Below, one piece after another: positions 25,645 through 34,668 of a stretch of 64,000 bases of DNA. The notes under the pieces are model-generated. The model saw only the letters and a program-made list of their open reading frames with translations. It was not told the origin of the DNA and did no database searches. This stretch comes from Marinoscillum sp. MHG1-6 (GTDB lineage: Bacteria > Bacteroidota > Bacteroidia > Cytophagales > Cyclobacteriaceae). Position numbers and translations under genes: made by a program. The stretch covers positions 434,001-498,000 of the forward strand of contig NZ_JAMZMI010000002.1 of NCBI RefSeq assembly GCF_024714475.1. Reading direction: 5' to 3'. How positions within the stretch are numbered: position 1 is the stretch's first letter; each line of letters starts with the position of its first letter.

Positions 25645-26895
25645 ATGTCGGCAACTGCGGAAATTATTACCATCGGAGACGAAATCCTTTATGGTCAGAC
25701 ACTTGACACGAATTCGCACTGGATGAGTAGTAAGTTGGACGAAATTGGAATAAAAGTACGGTATAAAACAACTGTGGGTGACGTCAAAGAAGATATTCTT
25801 AACAGTTTCAAAGCGGCTGAGGAACGAGTAGATATCGTGTTAATTACAGGAGGATTAGGGCCAACCAAGGATGACTTGACCAAACCTCTATTGAACGAGT
25901 ACTTTCAATCTCACCTGGTTTTGAATGAAGCTGCTCTGGAAGACATTACCGCCATTTTTGCCAAATCAGGTAGACCAGTTACTCCAATCAACCGCCAACA
26001 GGCTGAAATCCCTGCTGTTTGTGAACGTGTCCCTAACAAATTGGGCACAGCCCCAGGAATGTGGTTCCCAAAAGGAGACAAAGTTTTTATCTCCATGCCC
26101 GGTGTTCCTTTTGAAATGAGACGTATGATGACCGATACCATTCTACCACGGCTTCAAAAGCAGTTTGTAGATCAGGTCATTTATCATCAAATGATCCGGA
26201 CCATTGGAGTTGGTGAATCTGCCCTGGCTGAGATTATTTCTGATTGGGAGGACAACCTACCAACGCATATGAAGCTGGCTTACCTCCCAACTTTAGGAAT
26301 GGTAAAACTTCGCCTGACTGCAATTGGCACCAATTACGAGGCGCTTAAAGATAACTGCAAGCAGCAAGTTACCTTGGTCGAGCCACTGATTAAACAATAT
26401 ATCTACGGTTATGATGACAGGGAACTGGAATATCACATGGGCCAGATATTGTTCAAGGCGGGCAAAACCATTGCCTTTGCAGAAAGCTGCACAGGAGGCT
26501 ACCTGTCTCACCTCATGACCACCATTCCGGGAAGCTCTGCCTACTATGCGGGGTCGGTGGTTTCTTACTCCTATGATGTCAAGGAAAACGTGCTTGGCGT
26601 GGATCACGAAACACTGGAAACGAAGGGCGCAGTTAGCGAAGAAGTTGTAAGGCAAATGGCCGAATCCGTTCGAAAAAAATTAAACACCGACATAGGGATT
26701 TCCATAAGCGGTATCGCAGGACCCGATGGTGGAACCGAAGAAAAACCTGTCGGAACCGTTTGGATCGCTTATTCTGATAAGGAAAAGACCGTGGCTAAAA
26801 AATTTAATTTCTCAAAAGACAGAGTTCTCAATATCCAATACAGTGCCTATATGGCCCTGAATATGTTCAGGCTAAATTTCGCTGGCGCAGTATGA
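25645..26895 (+). CDS. cinA: CinA-family protein (competence/damage-inducible; NMN amidohydrolase-type C terminus)
   Basis: A 416-residue two-domain protein. The N-terminal molybdopterin-binding-like COG1058 domain starts ITIGDEILYGQTLDTNS and includes ITGGLGPTKDDLTKP. The C-terminal PncC-type domain (about 255-416) has FAESCTGGYLSHLMTTIPGS and GISISGIAGPDGGTEEKPVG. In this family the N domain acts as ADP-ribose pyrophosphatase and the C domain deamidates NMN in pyridine nucleotide salvage. Length is standard. The E2 gene follows 49 bp later on the same strand. Confidence 0.95.
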   Translation: MSATAEIITIGDEILYGQTLDTNSHWMSSKLDEIGIKVRYKTTVGDVKEDILNSFKAAEERVDIVLITGGLGPTKDDLTKPLLNEYFQSHLVLNEAALEDITAIFAKSGRPVTPINRQQAEIPAVCERVPNKLGTAPGMWFPKGDKVFISMPGVPFEMRRMMTDTILPRLQKQFVDQVIYHQMIRTIGVGESALAEIISDWEDNLPTHMKLAYLPTLGMVKLRLTAIGTNYEALKDNCKQQVTLVEPLIKQYIYGYDDRELEYHMGQILFKAGKTIAFAESCTGGYLSHLMTTIPGSSAYYAGSVVSYSYDVKENVLGVDHETLETKGAVSEEVVRQMAESVRKKLNTDIGISISGIAGPDGGTEEKPVGTVWIAYSDKEKTVAKKFNFSKDRVLNIQYSAYMALNMFRLNFAGAV

Positions 26896-26902
26896 ATTTT
26901 TG

Positions 26903-26910
26903 TAACTTTG
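26903..26910 (+). promoter_or_regulatory. Candidate -7 box for the E2 gene
   Basis: TAACTTTG matches TAnnTTTG and lies 34 bp before the E2 ATG, directly after the cinA stop. It suggests that E2 has its own promoter. There is no clear -33 box. Confidence 0.35.
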
Positions 26911-26944
26911 TCCCCATCAAAAAACACCGAAAACTGAATCAATT

Positions 26945-28231
26945 ATGGCATTAGTAGAACTGGTCATGCCTAAAATGGGCGAAAGTGTAATGGAAGGAAC
27001 GATCCTTACCTGGCTGAAGTCTGCTGGTGATACTGTAGAAGAAGACGAATCTGTACTGGAGGTAGCTACCGATAAGGTGGACACGGAGATTCCGTCTATA
27101 TATGGAGGTACGCTGAAAGAAATACTTGTCAAAGAAGGCGATGTCGTTCAGGTTGGAAGTCCTATTGCCATCATTGAAGTGGACGGAGAGGTTGCTTCAA
27201 GTGAAAGTGCTCCTGAGGAAGAAGAAAATACGGTGATTCTCGAAGCTGAAAAATTGGTAGAAGAGGCCATCAGCGCCCATGGAACAGCACCTGCAACTTC
27301 ACAATCAGAGGAAGTAGATGCCACCAGATTTTACTCTCCATTGGTTAAAAACATTGCAAAACAGGAAAATATTTCCCTCCAGGAGTTAGAATCAGTACCA
27401 GGCACAGGTCAGGAAGGCAGAGTCACTAAAAATGACATTTTGGCCTATGTAGAGAAGAAAAAATCCAACGGTCAGGCACCCGCACCAGCGGTTACTAAAG
27501 CAGTTCCTGTAGTACCTTCCGGAGAGGATGAAATTATCGAAATGGATCGCATGCGCAAGATGATTGCAGAGCGCATGCTGGATTCCAGAAGAACTTCTGC
27601 TCACGTAACCTCATTTGTTGAAGCCGATGTTACCGAAATGGTCAAGTGGCGAGGCAAAATGAAACATCAGTTCATGGAAAAAGATGGTCAGGCATTGACC
27701 TACACTCCTATCATACTGGAAGCGGTGGTGAAGGCCATCAAAGACTACCCGATGATCAATATTCAGATTGATGGTAGTCGAATCATCAAAAAAGCAGCCA
27801 TTAACATTGGCCTTGCGGTAGCACTTCCTAACGGGAACCTTATTGTACCGGTGATCAAAAATGCGGATCAGTTGAGCATCCTTGGGTTGACAAAGCAGGT
27901 GAATGATCTCGCGAAAAGAGCCCGGGAGAATAAACTGTCTGCAGACGAACTACAAGGTGGAACTTTCACCGTATCAAATGTCGGATCATTTGGCAATGTA
28001 ATGGGAACCCCAATCATCGTACAACCCCAGGTTGGAATCCTTGCTTTAGGTACTATACAAAAGAAACCGGCAGTTATCGAAACCCCTCAGGGAGACTTTA
28101 TTGGAATAAGACATAAGATGTTTCTATCTCACAGCTATGATCATCGCGTTGTGGATGGTGCTTTGGGAGGCATGTTCGTGAGACGGGTGGCCGATTACCT
28201 GGAAAAATTTGATGTCAACAGAAACGTTTAA
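26945..28231 (+). CDS. Dihydrolipoamide acyltransferase (E2) of a 2-oxoacid dehydrogenase complex
   Basis: A 428-residue E2. The lipoyl domain (1-80) carries the lipoylated Lys44 in EVATDKVDTEIPS. A flexible acidic linker follows, then the peripheral E1/E3-binding domain (FYSPLVKNIAKQENISLQEL), a Pro/Ala linker and the catalytic domain ending with HSYDHRVVDGALGG (active-site His and Asp). The DKVDTEIPS form and single lipoyl domain fit branched-chain or 2-oxoglutarate complexes better than pyruvate dehydrogenase, but the substrate is not decided here. E1 and E3 genes are not adjacent. A strong terminator ends the gene. Confidence 0.93.
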   Translation: MALVELVMPKMGESVMEGTILTWLKSAGDTVEEDESVLEVATDKVDTEIPSIYGGTLKEILVKEGDVVQVGSPIAIIEVDGEVASSESAPEEEENTVILEAEKLVEEAISAHGTAPATSQSEEVDATRFYSPLVKNIAKQENISLQELESVPGTGQEGRVTKNDILAYVEKKKSNGQAPAPAVTKAVPVVPSGEDEIIEMDRMRKMIAERMLDSRRTSAHVTSFVEADVTEMVKWRGKMKHQFMEKDGQALTYTPIILEAVVKAIKDYPMINIQIDGSRIIKKAAINIGLAVALPNGNLIVPVIKNADQLSILGLTKQVNDLAKRARENKLSADELQGGTFTVSNVGSFGNVMGTPIIVQPQVGILALGTIQKKPAVIETPQGDFIGIRHKMFLSHSYDHRVVDGALGGMFVRRVADYLEKFDVNRNV

Positions 28232-28245
28232 GAGTTAAAAATGAG

Positions 28246-28278
28246 AAAGGCTTCCTAACAAAAGGAAGCCTTTTTTTG
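28246..28278 (+). terminator. Intrinsic terminator after the E2 gene
   Basis: AAAGGCTTCC (28246-28255) pairs perfectly with GGAAGCCTTT (28264-28273), 8-nt loop, followed by a T-run. It lies 14 bp after the E2 stop and 12 bp before the CDF start, so the transporter needs its own promoter or readthrough. Confidence 0.9.
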
Positions 28279-28289
28279 TATAATGCTAT

Positions 28290-29177
28290 ATGCATCATCA
28301 CGATCATTCACATCATCATGGGCATTCGACCACGAAAAACATCAAAATTGCGTTTTTCATTAATCTTCTCTTTTCCATTATAGAGCTGATTGGAGGGTTG
28401 TGGACCAATAGTATTGCGATCCTGTCCGATGCACTCCATGATTTTGGCGACAGTCTTTCCCTTGGTGTTTCATGGTATTTCCAAAATGTCTCTCACAAAG
28501 AGCGCGATCAAAATTTCTCCTATGGCTATGCCCGATTCTCTGTGGCAGGCGCAGTGATCAACTCAATCGTTTTGGTTGTAGGTTCGATTATCATTCTTAC
28601 AGAGTCCATTCCTCGCCTTTTTGACCCCCAAAACCCCAATGGAGAAGGCATGATCTACCTGGCAATCGGAGGAATAGTCTTCAATGGCCTCGCTGCTTGG
28701 AAGCTTCATGAAGGAAAAAGTTTAAATGAAAGAGCGGTGTATTTGCACTTGCTGGAAGACATATTGGGATGGGTAGCTACATTAATCGCTGCCATTCTCA
28801 TTCAATTTTGGAACATCCCGATTGTTGACCCCATCTTGGCAATGGGAATTGCAGGGTTTATCCTCTTTAATGTATACAAGAACCTGAAACAGGCTGCCAC
28901 GATCATCCTTCAAGGAATTCCGGAAGGCATAAATATTGAGAAAATCCAAAACCTCCTTAAAGCTATGCCTGGTGTTAAAGATGTCCACGATTGTCATGTA
29001 TGGACACTGGACGGCCAGTTTCATGTACTTTCTGTTCATTTGGTGGTTGGAGATAATGAAGACATGGAGTCTCTTGCCAATATCAAAGCCAAAGCCAAGC
29101 ACGATCTACTGCACGAAAAAATAGACCATGCTACGATAGAGTTTGAGACCGAAGCAGAGGAATGTGAGCCTTGTTGA
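28290..29177 (+). CDS. Cation diffusion facilitator (Zn2+/metal exporter)
   Basis: A 295-residue CDF-family antiporter of the CzcD/ZitB type. A His-rich N terminus (MHHHDHSHHHGHS) precedes six predicted helices. Metal-site residues are seen in LSDALHDFGDSLSLG (TM2) and HLLEDILGWV (TM5), the His/Asp arrangement usual for zinc. A cytoplasmic C-terminal domain (DVHDCHVWTLDGQFHVLSVH) follows, and the protein ends in ECEPC, a possible metal ligand. It should export Zn2+ or a related ion from the cytoplasm. It opens a stretch of metal-flavoured genes. Confidence 0.92.
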   Translation: MHHHDHSHHHGHSTTKNIKIAFFINLLFSIIELIGGLWTNSIAILSDALHDFGDSLSLGVSWYFQNVSHKERDQNFSYGYARFSVAGAVINSIVLVVGSIIILTESIPRLFDPQNPNGEGMIYLAIGGIVFNGLAAWKLHEGKSLNERAVYLHLLEDILGWVATLIAAILIQFWNIPIVDPILAMGIAGFILFNVYKNLKQAATIILQGIPEGINIEKIQNLLKAMPGVKDVHDCHVWTLDGQFHVLSVHLVVGDNEDMESLANIKAKAKHDLLHEKIDHATIEFETEAEECEPC

Positions 29178-29277
29178 TAGGGACGGTGTCCATATTTTAA
29201 GAGCCATGCTCGGAGAGCATCTTCGATAATCTCAGGAACACCCTAACTTCCTTCAGTACCTGATCAACTGGCGCCAA

Positions 29278-29610
29278 TCACCCCTTCTTCACAAATTCTG
29301 ATTTAAGAGCCATTGCTCCAAAGCCGTCAATCTTGCAGGAGATATTGTGATCCCCGTCCGTCAACCGAATATTTTTCACTTTAGTACCTGCTTTAATAGG
29401 TTTAGGGGCTCCCTTTACAGGCAAATCCTTAACGACCACAACCGTGTCTCCGTCCTGAAGCTCATTTCCATTAGCATCAATGACTTTTGATCCATCTTCC
29501 TCAACCACATTTGGATCCCACTCGTGGCCGCATTCAGGGCACATTAATAATGTATCCGTCGGATAGGTATATTCAGAATTACATTTTGGACAGGGAGGAA
29601 ATTCAGACAT
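29278..29610 (-). CDS. yjdM: YjdM/PhnA family zinc-ribbon protein
   Basis: A 110-residue protein with an N-terminal zinc ribbon (Cys7, Cys10, Cys24, Cys27) followed by the PhnA domain ([19 protein letters not shown], then [12 protein letters not shown]). PhnA was named for phosphonate loci, but the family is widespread and its role is not settled; it is not the phosphonoacetate hydrolase. It is a stand-alone gene here with no phosphonate genes in the window. The ATG lies at 29608-29610. Confidence 0.92.
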   Translation of the reverse strand: MSEFPPCPKCNSEYTYPTDTLLMCPECGHEWDPNVVEEDGSKVIDANGNELQDGDTVVVVKDLPVKGAPKPIKAGTKVKNIRLTDGDHNISCKIDGFGAMALKSEFVKKG

Positions 29611-29760
29611 GATTCTTGGTTTAATAAGGCGGCAAAATTAGAAGATTAATCCAAACGTCCTATGACACAGGTCATACAGCCACCCCACTGAGTAAAATCA
29701 CAATAGGTTGTATTGACACATTCCATTTACTCATGTAATTTTGCTTCCCATTCTGATGTT

Positions 29761-30123
29761 TTGAAAAGATTATTCTCCATAGTACTCCTCCATATATTAA
29801 TGGTCAGCAGCCTTTCGTTGACCATGCAATACCTGTATCAGGAATATCTATGTGAGGACACACAGGAATACCTTGAAGTGGCAGGTAGAAAAATCACCAT
29901 ATGTGGAAAAGTTTGCTCTATGGATGATTTAGAAAACCAGGAGCAAAATGCTCCTCAGCCAAAGCACCAGTACAACACTGAAATTCCGCCTCTTTTTTTG
30001 AGTGTTAGTGACACCCAGGAGCATGCATTCACATCCGCAGACATATTACACGAATCTGGCTTATTTTGCTTTTACCAGCATCACTTGGTGAATGAGCTCA
30101 TCGAGCCCCCTTCGTTCATTTAG
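29761..30123 (+). CDS. Small membrane-anchored or exported protein of unknown function
   Basis: Read from a TTG at 29761 the protein begins MKRLFSIVLLHILMVSSLSL, a plausible signal or anchor, and has 120 residues. A longer frame back to a TTG at 29713 exists but adds a hydrophilic stretch before the signal. The mature part contains several Cys and His (YLCEDTQEYL, ITICGKVCSMDD, PQPKHQYN). It is not recognised. It precedes the Met/His-rich outer-membrane protein by 165 bp on the same strand, so a shared role in metal handling is a guess from context. Confidence 0.5.
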   Translation: MKRLFSIVLLHILMVSSLSLTMQYLYQEYLCEDTQEYLEVAGRKITICGKVCSMDDLENQEQNAPQPKHQYNTEIPPLFLSVSDTQEHAFTSADILHESGLFCFYQHHLVNELIEPPSFI

Positions 30124-30288
30124 CTAAAACCATCTTACAATGTGGTTATTCCATCGAATAACCGAATAGAGGAGTTCCGTATTACTCATCCTAAAAGTTG
30201 AGTAGTTGCTCCATTCTTAATCATGGTCCATTTCCAATCCATTATGGAAAGACCGAAAATTCAATTACTAAAAATTCAAAGGAAAATA

Positions 30289-31314
30289 ATGTACTTCAAG
30301 ATATACCTGGCCACGCTATTGATCGTGGTCCTGACAACAGTTAATGCACAAGATAAATGGACATCCGGAAGACCTGATGGACATGCACCTATTTCTGTCA
30401 TGGGGGATCACACGCATGGCAAGGGAGACTGGATGATTTCTTACCGTTTCATGCACATGCATATGGATGGACTTAGAAATAAAACATCCGACTTATCAGC
30501 AGATGTAGTGTTTGACAACTATATGATGGCTCCTAAAGAGATGCACATGCATATGCATATGCTCGGATTGATGTATGCAGTTTCTAATAACCTAACATTC
30601 ATGGCAATGGGTAATTACCTGGAGCAACATATGCACGTTTCAATGATGAATATGATGGCGGGCACCCATGAGCATTTCGAATCTGCATCTGCCGGGTTGG
30701 GCGATGTTAAAATCTTCGGATTATGGAAGTTTCTTGACACCAAAGGCCAACGGATTCATGCAAATATTGGAGTGAGTATCCCCGTTGGTTCTATTGATAA
30801 TTCCGCTGTCACACCCATGTCAGAGCCAAACGCAACTCAGCTTCCATACCCGATGCAAATTGGTAGTGGTACCTGGGATGCACTTCCGGGCATGACCTAC
30901 ATGGGTCAGAAAGAGAATCTATCCTGGGGAGCTCAAACCTATGCAACCATCCGTATTGGTGAAAACGATCACGGATATTCCCTTAGCAACAAAGGAAATC
31001 TTCTGGGATGGATTGGATATCGAACCACTGAATGGTTGAGCTTTTCAGCGAAGATTAATGGCATGCTTTCCGGGAAAATCTCTGGGAGTGACCCCGCTTA
31101 CATGAATCCAATGATGTCTCCAACGCTGGACCCGAAGAATTTTGGAGGAGAAACACTCACAGGAAGTCTTGGGTTTAACATCTACATACCTCGAGGAGCA
31201 TTCAAAAATGTTCGTTTAGGACTGGAGTACGAATTACCGATGTATCAAAACCTCAATGGTCCGCAGATGAAAACCAAAGAAATTGGAACTTTCGGTCTCC
31301 AGTATTCCTGGTAA
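30289..31314 (+). CDS. Met/His-rich outer-membrane beta-barrel protein, possible copper link
   Basis: A 341-residue exported protein. The ATG at 30289 gives a clean signal peptide (MYFKIYLATLLIVVLTTVNAQ); the upstream TTG at 30223 would put 22 residues before it. The mature protein has unusual Met/His runs: HMHMDG, MHMHMHMLG, QHMHVSMMNMMAGTHEHF and PMMSPTLDP. The rest alternates like beta-strands and ends in Trp (FGLQYSW), as outer-membrane barrels often do. Met-His motifs commonly bind Cu(I) or Ag(I), so metal binding at the surface is inferred. A perfect 17-bp hairpin ends it. Confidence 0.7.
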   Translation: MYFKIYLATLLIVVLTTVNAQDKWTSGRPDGHAPISVMGDHTHGKGDWMISYRFMHMHMDGLRNKTSDLSADVVFDNYMMAPKEMHMHMHMLGLMYAVSNNLTFMAMGNYLEQHMHVSMMNMMAGTHEHFESASAGLGDVKIFGLWKFLDTKGQRIHANIGVSIPVGSIDNSAVTPMSEPNATQLPYPMQIGSGTWDALPGMTYMGQKENLSWGAQTYATIRIGENDHGYSLSNKGNLLGWIGYRTTEWLSFSAKINGMLSGKISGSDPAYMNPMMSPTLDPKNFGGETLTGSLGFNIYIPRGAFKNVRLGLEYELPMYQNLNGPQMKTKEIGTFGLQYSW

Positions 31315-31321
31315 CTGATGA

Positions 31322-31359
31322 TTTCAGATCGATTGCCCTTCCGGGCAATCGATCTGAAA
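31322..31359 (+). terminator. Strong hairpin terminator, perfect 17-bp stem
   Basis: The arms at 31322-31338 and 31343-31359 (5' arm TTTCAGATCGATTGCCC) are perfectly complementary with a TTCC loop, then a T-rich stretch AATATTTTCTT. It starts 7 bp after the outer-membrane gene stop. It also shows that the next gene must start downstream of it, at 31408. Confidence 0.8.
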
Positions 31360-31407
31360 AATATTTTCTTCAATATTCCGCCTTTTACGTACATTCGCGC
31401 ACATTTT

Positions 31408-32016
31408 ATGTCAATCGTGCGTAAAGTGAGGTCGGTCGAACGGTTGTTTGGTCACCTCGAAATGGAGATCGCAGAATTCAAGGCTCAATCCTCTCTGCAT
31501 TGCATAGCAGGATGCGGGAAATGCTGTACCAAGCCGGATATTGAAGCTACTCCTTTGGAGTTTCTCCCATACGCATTTCACCTTTTTATCAACGGACAAG
31601 CAGAGGACACTTTAGAAAAGCTCCAGAAGGAAAGCTTCTCAACGTGCTATATCTACTCCCCCCTCTCCATAACAGATCAGAGCAGTGGAAATTGTAGTGA
31701 ATATCCTTTCAGAGGATTGATCTGCAGACTATTCGGTTATGGGGCAACACGAGATAAATTTGGGCAGCTCAGGCTAGCCACGTGTAAACTCATCAAGGAA
31801 GGACAATCGGAAAACTATCAAAAGACCTCTGAGGCAATCACCCGTGGTGTTTACGTACCCATCTTTTCAGATTATTATAAGAAACTGTCTCAGGTAGACT
31901 TCAGAATGGGCAACAGCTTCATGCCCGTAAATAAAGCCATTAAGACCGCAATAGAGGAAGTTCTTCATCATTATGCTTACAGACCATTTCCGAAGAAATT
32001 CAGAAAAGTAGCCTGA
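31408..32016 (+). CDS. YkgJ-family cysteine-cluster protein
   Basis: A 202-residue protein with the Cys cluster CIAGCGKCC near residue 25, followed by further Cys (CYIY, CSEYPFRGLICRLFGYG, CKLI), the pattern of YkgJ/CxxCxxCC proteins thought to bind Zn or Fe. No enzymatic role is established. I start at the ATG at 31408 (MSIVRKVRSVERLF); the longer frame from 31318 would include the terminator hairpin. It sits between two outer-membrane proteins, which fits the metal context but proves nothing. Confidence 0.8.
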   Translation: MSIVRKVRSVERLFGHLEMEIAEFKAQSSLHCIAGCGKCCTKPDIEATPLEFLPYAFHLFINGQAEDTLEKLQKESFSTCYIYSPLSITDQSSGNCSEYPFRGLICRLFGYGATRDKFGQLRLATCKLIKEGQSENYQKTSEAITRGVYVPIFSDYYKKLSQVDFRMGNSFMPVNKAIKTAIEEVLHHYAYRPFPKKFRKVA

Positions 32017-32212
32017 GCAAGCTCCAAATTGACCCGCAAAAGTTTCACAGTTTGATCTAACAATATTTTTGTTCGCGGAGAGTTATTAATCCAATGCAGG
32101 CAAGCACATGATGGCTACTACTGGCAAATTCCCTAAAATTGAAAGCTGGTAAAATATCATGTCGCAGTGGCATTCCTCTGTGATTTGACCAATACTCTAA
32201 GCGCCTATAATC

Positions 32213-33088
32213 TTGAAAAGAAATTTCTTTATGCACTTACTTCTGGTAAGTGGGTTGTTTTTCCTTCAACTTCAGGAAAATGTGGTTCATGCTCAAAGCG
32301 GATGGACCCAGAAAAAAGGGGAGCTCTATTCCAAAATAATCCACCATCATTTGCAATCCAATCACTACTACAACCCTGCCGGGATGTTTTCAATCACGAA
32401 TGAGTACAAGCAAAATTCAGTTACCCTGTATGGGGAATATGGACTCAATGATAAACTCACATTACTTGTCGATTGGCCAGTATTAAAACGACACGGTTTT
32501 GAAACAACAGAGAAAATTTCTGGCTATGGAGACATGAAACTGGGTTTGAAATATGCAATTTCAAAAAAGGTCCCTATATCCATAAGTCTCATTCCGGAAC
32601 TTCCCATAGCCAAAAGCGACAATTACGCACAAAACAAACAAGACCCCAATACAACATTCAATTTACCCACTGGAGATGGGGAATGGAATGTTTACGGAAT
32701 TTTGGCCATTTCTCATTCCTTACGCCCTTTGCCTGTCTATATCAATGGCTATTTTTCATACAATTTAAGGACTTCTTATGGGGCCATTTCTTTTGGTGAT
32801 CAGCTTAATGAAGGATTTGAATTGGGATGGCAGCCTTTTACACATATTGAACTGAGGAGCGGAATAAAGTTTCAGCACAGCTTATCTTCATCCAATGAAA
32901 TCATCAGCTTCGTGCGAGGTGAAGGAACCGAATACACGTCATTCTTTGTCGGTGCTTTTTATGGCATCAGCGATCTTTGGGGGATTGACATCAACTATTC
33001 CGACTATTTTCATTCCCCTCAAAAAAAGAAAAACCTCTACGCCGGGGCGACTATCAGCGCGGGAATGGTCTACGAGATAAAGAAATAA
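32213..33088 (+). CDS. Outer-membrane beta-barrel protein of unknown function
   Basis: A 291-residue exported protein. A TTG at 32213 gives a basic n-region (MKRNFFMHLLLVSGLFF) ending HAQ; an ATG at 32231 would lose the Lys-Arg, so TTG is preferred. The remainder shows repeated amphipathic strands (NSVTLYGEYGLNDKLTLLVD, YGDMKLGLKYAISK, IELRSGIKFQHS), like Phenol_MetA_deg/transporter-type barrels. A HHHLQSNHYYN stretch near residue 44 is His-rich. The substrate is unknown. A TATTTTTG box at 32064-32071 could serve as its promoter, with a long leader. Confidence 0.65.
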   Translation: MKRNFFMHLLLVSGLFFLQLQENVVHAQSGWTQKKGELYSKIIHHHLQSNHYYNPAGMFSITNEYKQNSVTLYGEYGLNDKLTLLVDWPVLKRHGFETTEKISGYGDMKLGLKYAISKKVPISISLIPELPIAKSDNYAQNKQDPNTTFNLPTGDGEWNVYGILAISHSLRPLPVYINGYFSYNLRTSYGAISFGDQLNEGFELGWQPFTHIELRSGIKFQHSLSSSNEIISFVRGEGTEYTSFFVGAFYGISDLWGIDINYSDYFHSPQKKKNLYAGATISAGMVYEIKK

Positions 33089-33094
33089 TGAGTC

Positions 33095-33859
33095 CTATTT
33101 CCATTTAAAGGCGAAGTATTCACAAGGCTCATCTGAATCGTTACTCACCTGGTGGTAAATTCCAGAGGTCATCAAGTACAAATCCCCTGTTTCACCATTG
33201 TATTCCTGCTCACCTATGATCATTTTAGTTTTGCCGGAAATCACCAAAATAATCTCAGTTTCTTCATGAGTATGACCTTCATGACTAGGCCCAAACTTAT
33301 TGAGCGTGGTAGTATGCATTTCATAGCGCTCACACATTGCCGTAGGCCGATCAAAGTATTTCGTACTTCCGCCTTTCGAAGAAAACTTAACTCCCAGCGA
33401 ATCACGATTGAACACCATAGTCCCTCCCGACCTCATTCCTCTTTCCAAATCCATCGGCTTATTAGACTTGTATCTTAACAGGTAATAGACGACCGGCTCA
33501 TTTGAGTAGATGGCATATTGCTGACCAGGCATGATAAGTGCCACGCTTTTTGAGCTAAGAAGTGTTTTTATTGAATCCGCTTCAAAAAGCATCCTTCCCT
33601 GCTTAATAATGATCAGATTCTCATAATCATCCTGAAAGGTCCTGGGAACTGAATCTGTCTGAAAGGTTAGTGATTTAATTTCAAAATCAGCAAAATGTGG
33701 CGAAGAACCGGCAGTAATCAACCGTGTTGCTATACCGTCCTTTTCAGCTTTATCTAAATTATTCCAGACATACACGCGTGATTCTACCAAATCTTCCCTG
33801 GTCTCCGCACACGAAACAAACATAATTAAGACAAGAATAAAAATTGGGTTAAGCTTCAT
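33095..33859 (-). CDS. Cupin-domain lipoprotein
   Basis: From the ATG at 33857-33859 the protein starts MKLNPIFILVLIMFVSC, a lipoprotein signal; the longer frame to 33904 adds 15 residues before it. It holds two cupin-like parts: a first (about 60-125, QGRMLFEADSIKTLL) without clear metal ligands, and a second with HEGHTHEETEIILV, the His-x3-His-x3-Glu type metal site, then GDLYLMTSGIYHQ. It may bind a metal and a small acid; the reaction is unknown. It is convergent with the barrel gene, 6 bp apart. Confidence 0.78.
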   Translation of the reverse strand: MKLNPIFILVLIMFVSCAETREDLVESRVYVWNNLDKAEKDGIATRLITAGSSPHFADFEIKSLTFQTDSVPRTFQDDYENLIIIKQGRMLFEADSIKTLLSSKSVALIMPGQQYAIYSNEPVVYYLLRYKSNKPMDLERGMRSGGTMVFNRDSLGVKFSSKGGSTKYFDRPTAMCERYEMHTTTLNKFGPSHEGHTHEETEIILVISGKTKMIIGEQEYNGETGDLYLMTSGIYHQVSNDSDEPCEYFAFKWK

Positions 33860-34116
33860 AGAAGTAATTATCATAGGAATTATGTGTCCAAATCCGCTGG
33901 TCAAGCAATAAAAATGAATTTATGAAAATATGGCAATTCCGATAAGCAATCTGATGCTTCAATTGATAAAAAGACAATATTAATAAAAAGACAATCGATT
34001 GGTAATAATACTTTCAATATTTCAACAAATATCCTATTTAATTGTAATTTTTACATCATAAGGTGTTTAATTTTGAATAACCGCAATTCTTCAAACGCTT
34101 TATTAAGGGTTAAGCA

Positions 34117-34668
34117 ATGAAAACTATCTACCGATCAATCGTTTTTTTGTCCCTGATCATGCTGGTTGCATGTTCTCCCGGACACCTTGTTCTTGACGCT
34201 ACCTATGACTTCTATGGTAACTTCACCGCATACCAAACATTTACTTTTCTAGAAGACCAATATGCTACAAACTACGAAGAGTCAGAAATCATCAAAAGAA
34301 CTGTTTACAAGCGGCTTACGGCCATTGGGTACAAGTATGACCCGCAAGATCCGGACCTCTATATCGCCTATAAATACTTCGAACAACCGGTAAAAATGAC
34401 CGGATTCAATCAATCCGACATGGGCTCCTGGATTCAAAAGTCTAAACACACAGAAGACAAACAAGAACTACTTAAATCAGGTGAGGGTTCCGCCAGAAAA
34501 TTCAATATGCCGGCAGGGTCTTATATCCTAAGTTTCATGGATGCGAAACAATTCAAGGTAATCTGGCAGGGTCATTTCGGCCAGCACATACCATGGGGAC
34601 ACCCAAGAGAATTAGAAGCATCGCTGATGCTCGTTATGGACAAATATGATGTTACCGCCTATAATTAA
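34117..34668 (+). CDS. DUF4136 lipoprotein
   Basis: A 183-residue lipoprotein (signal IVFLSLIMLVAC, Cys19) of the DUF4136 family: the mature part begins with DATYDFYGNFTAYQTFTFL, and later KRLTAIGYKYDPQDPDLYIAY matches the family pattern. Function unknown; probably periplasmic, anchored in the inner leaflet of the outer membrane. The 257 bp upstream are very AT-rich. Its 3' end overlaps the convergent bioA stop by 4 bp. Confidence 0.85.
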   Translation: MKTIYRSIVFLSLIMLVACSPGHLVLDATYDFYGNFTAYQTFTFLEDQYATNYEESEIIKRTVYKRLTAIGYKYDPQDPDLYIAYKYFEQPVKMTGFNQSDMGSWIQKSKHTEDKQELLKSGEGSARKFNMPAGSYILSFMDAKQFKVIWQGHFGQHIPWGHPRELEASLMLVMDKYDVTAYN

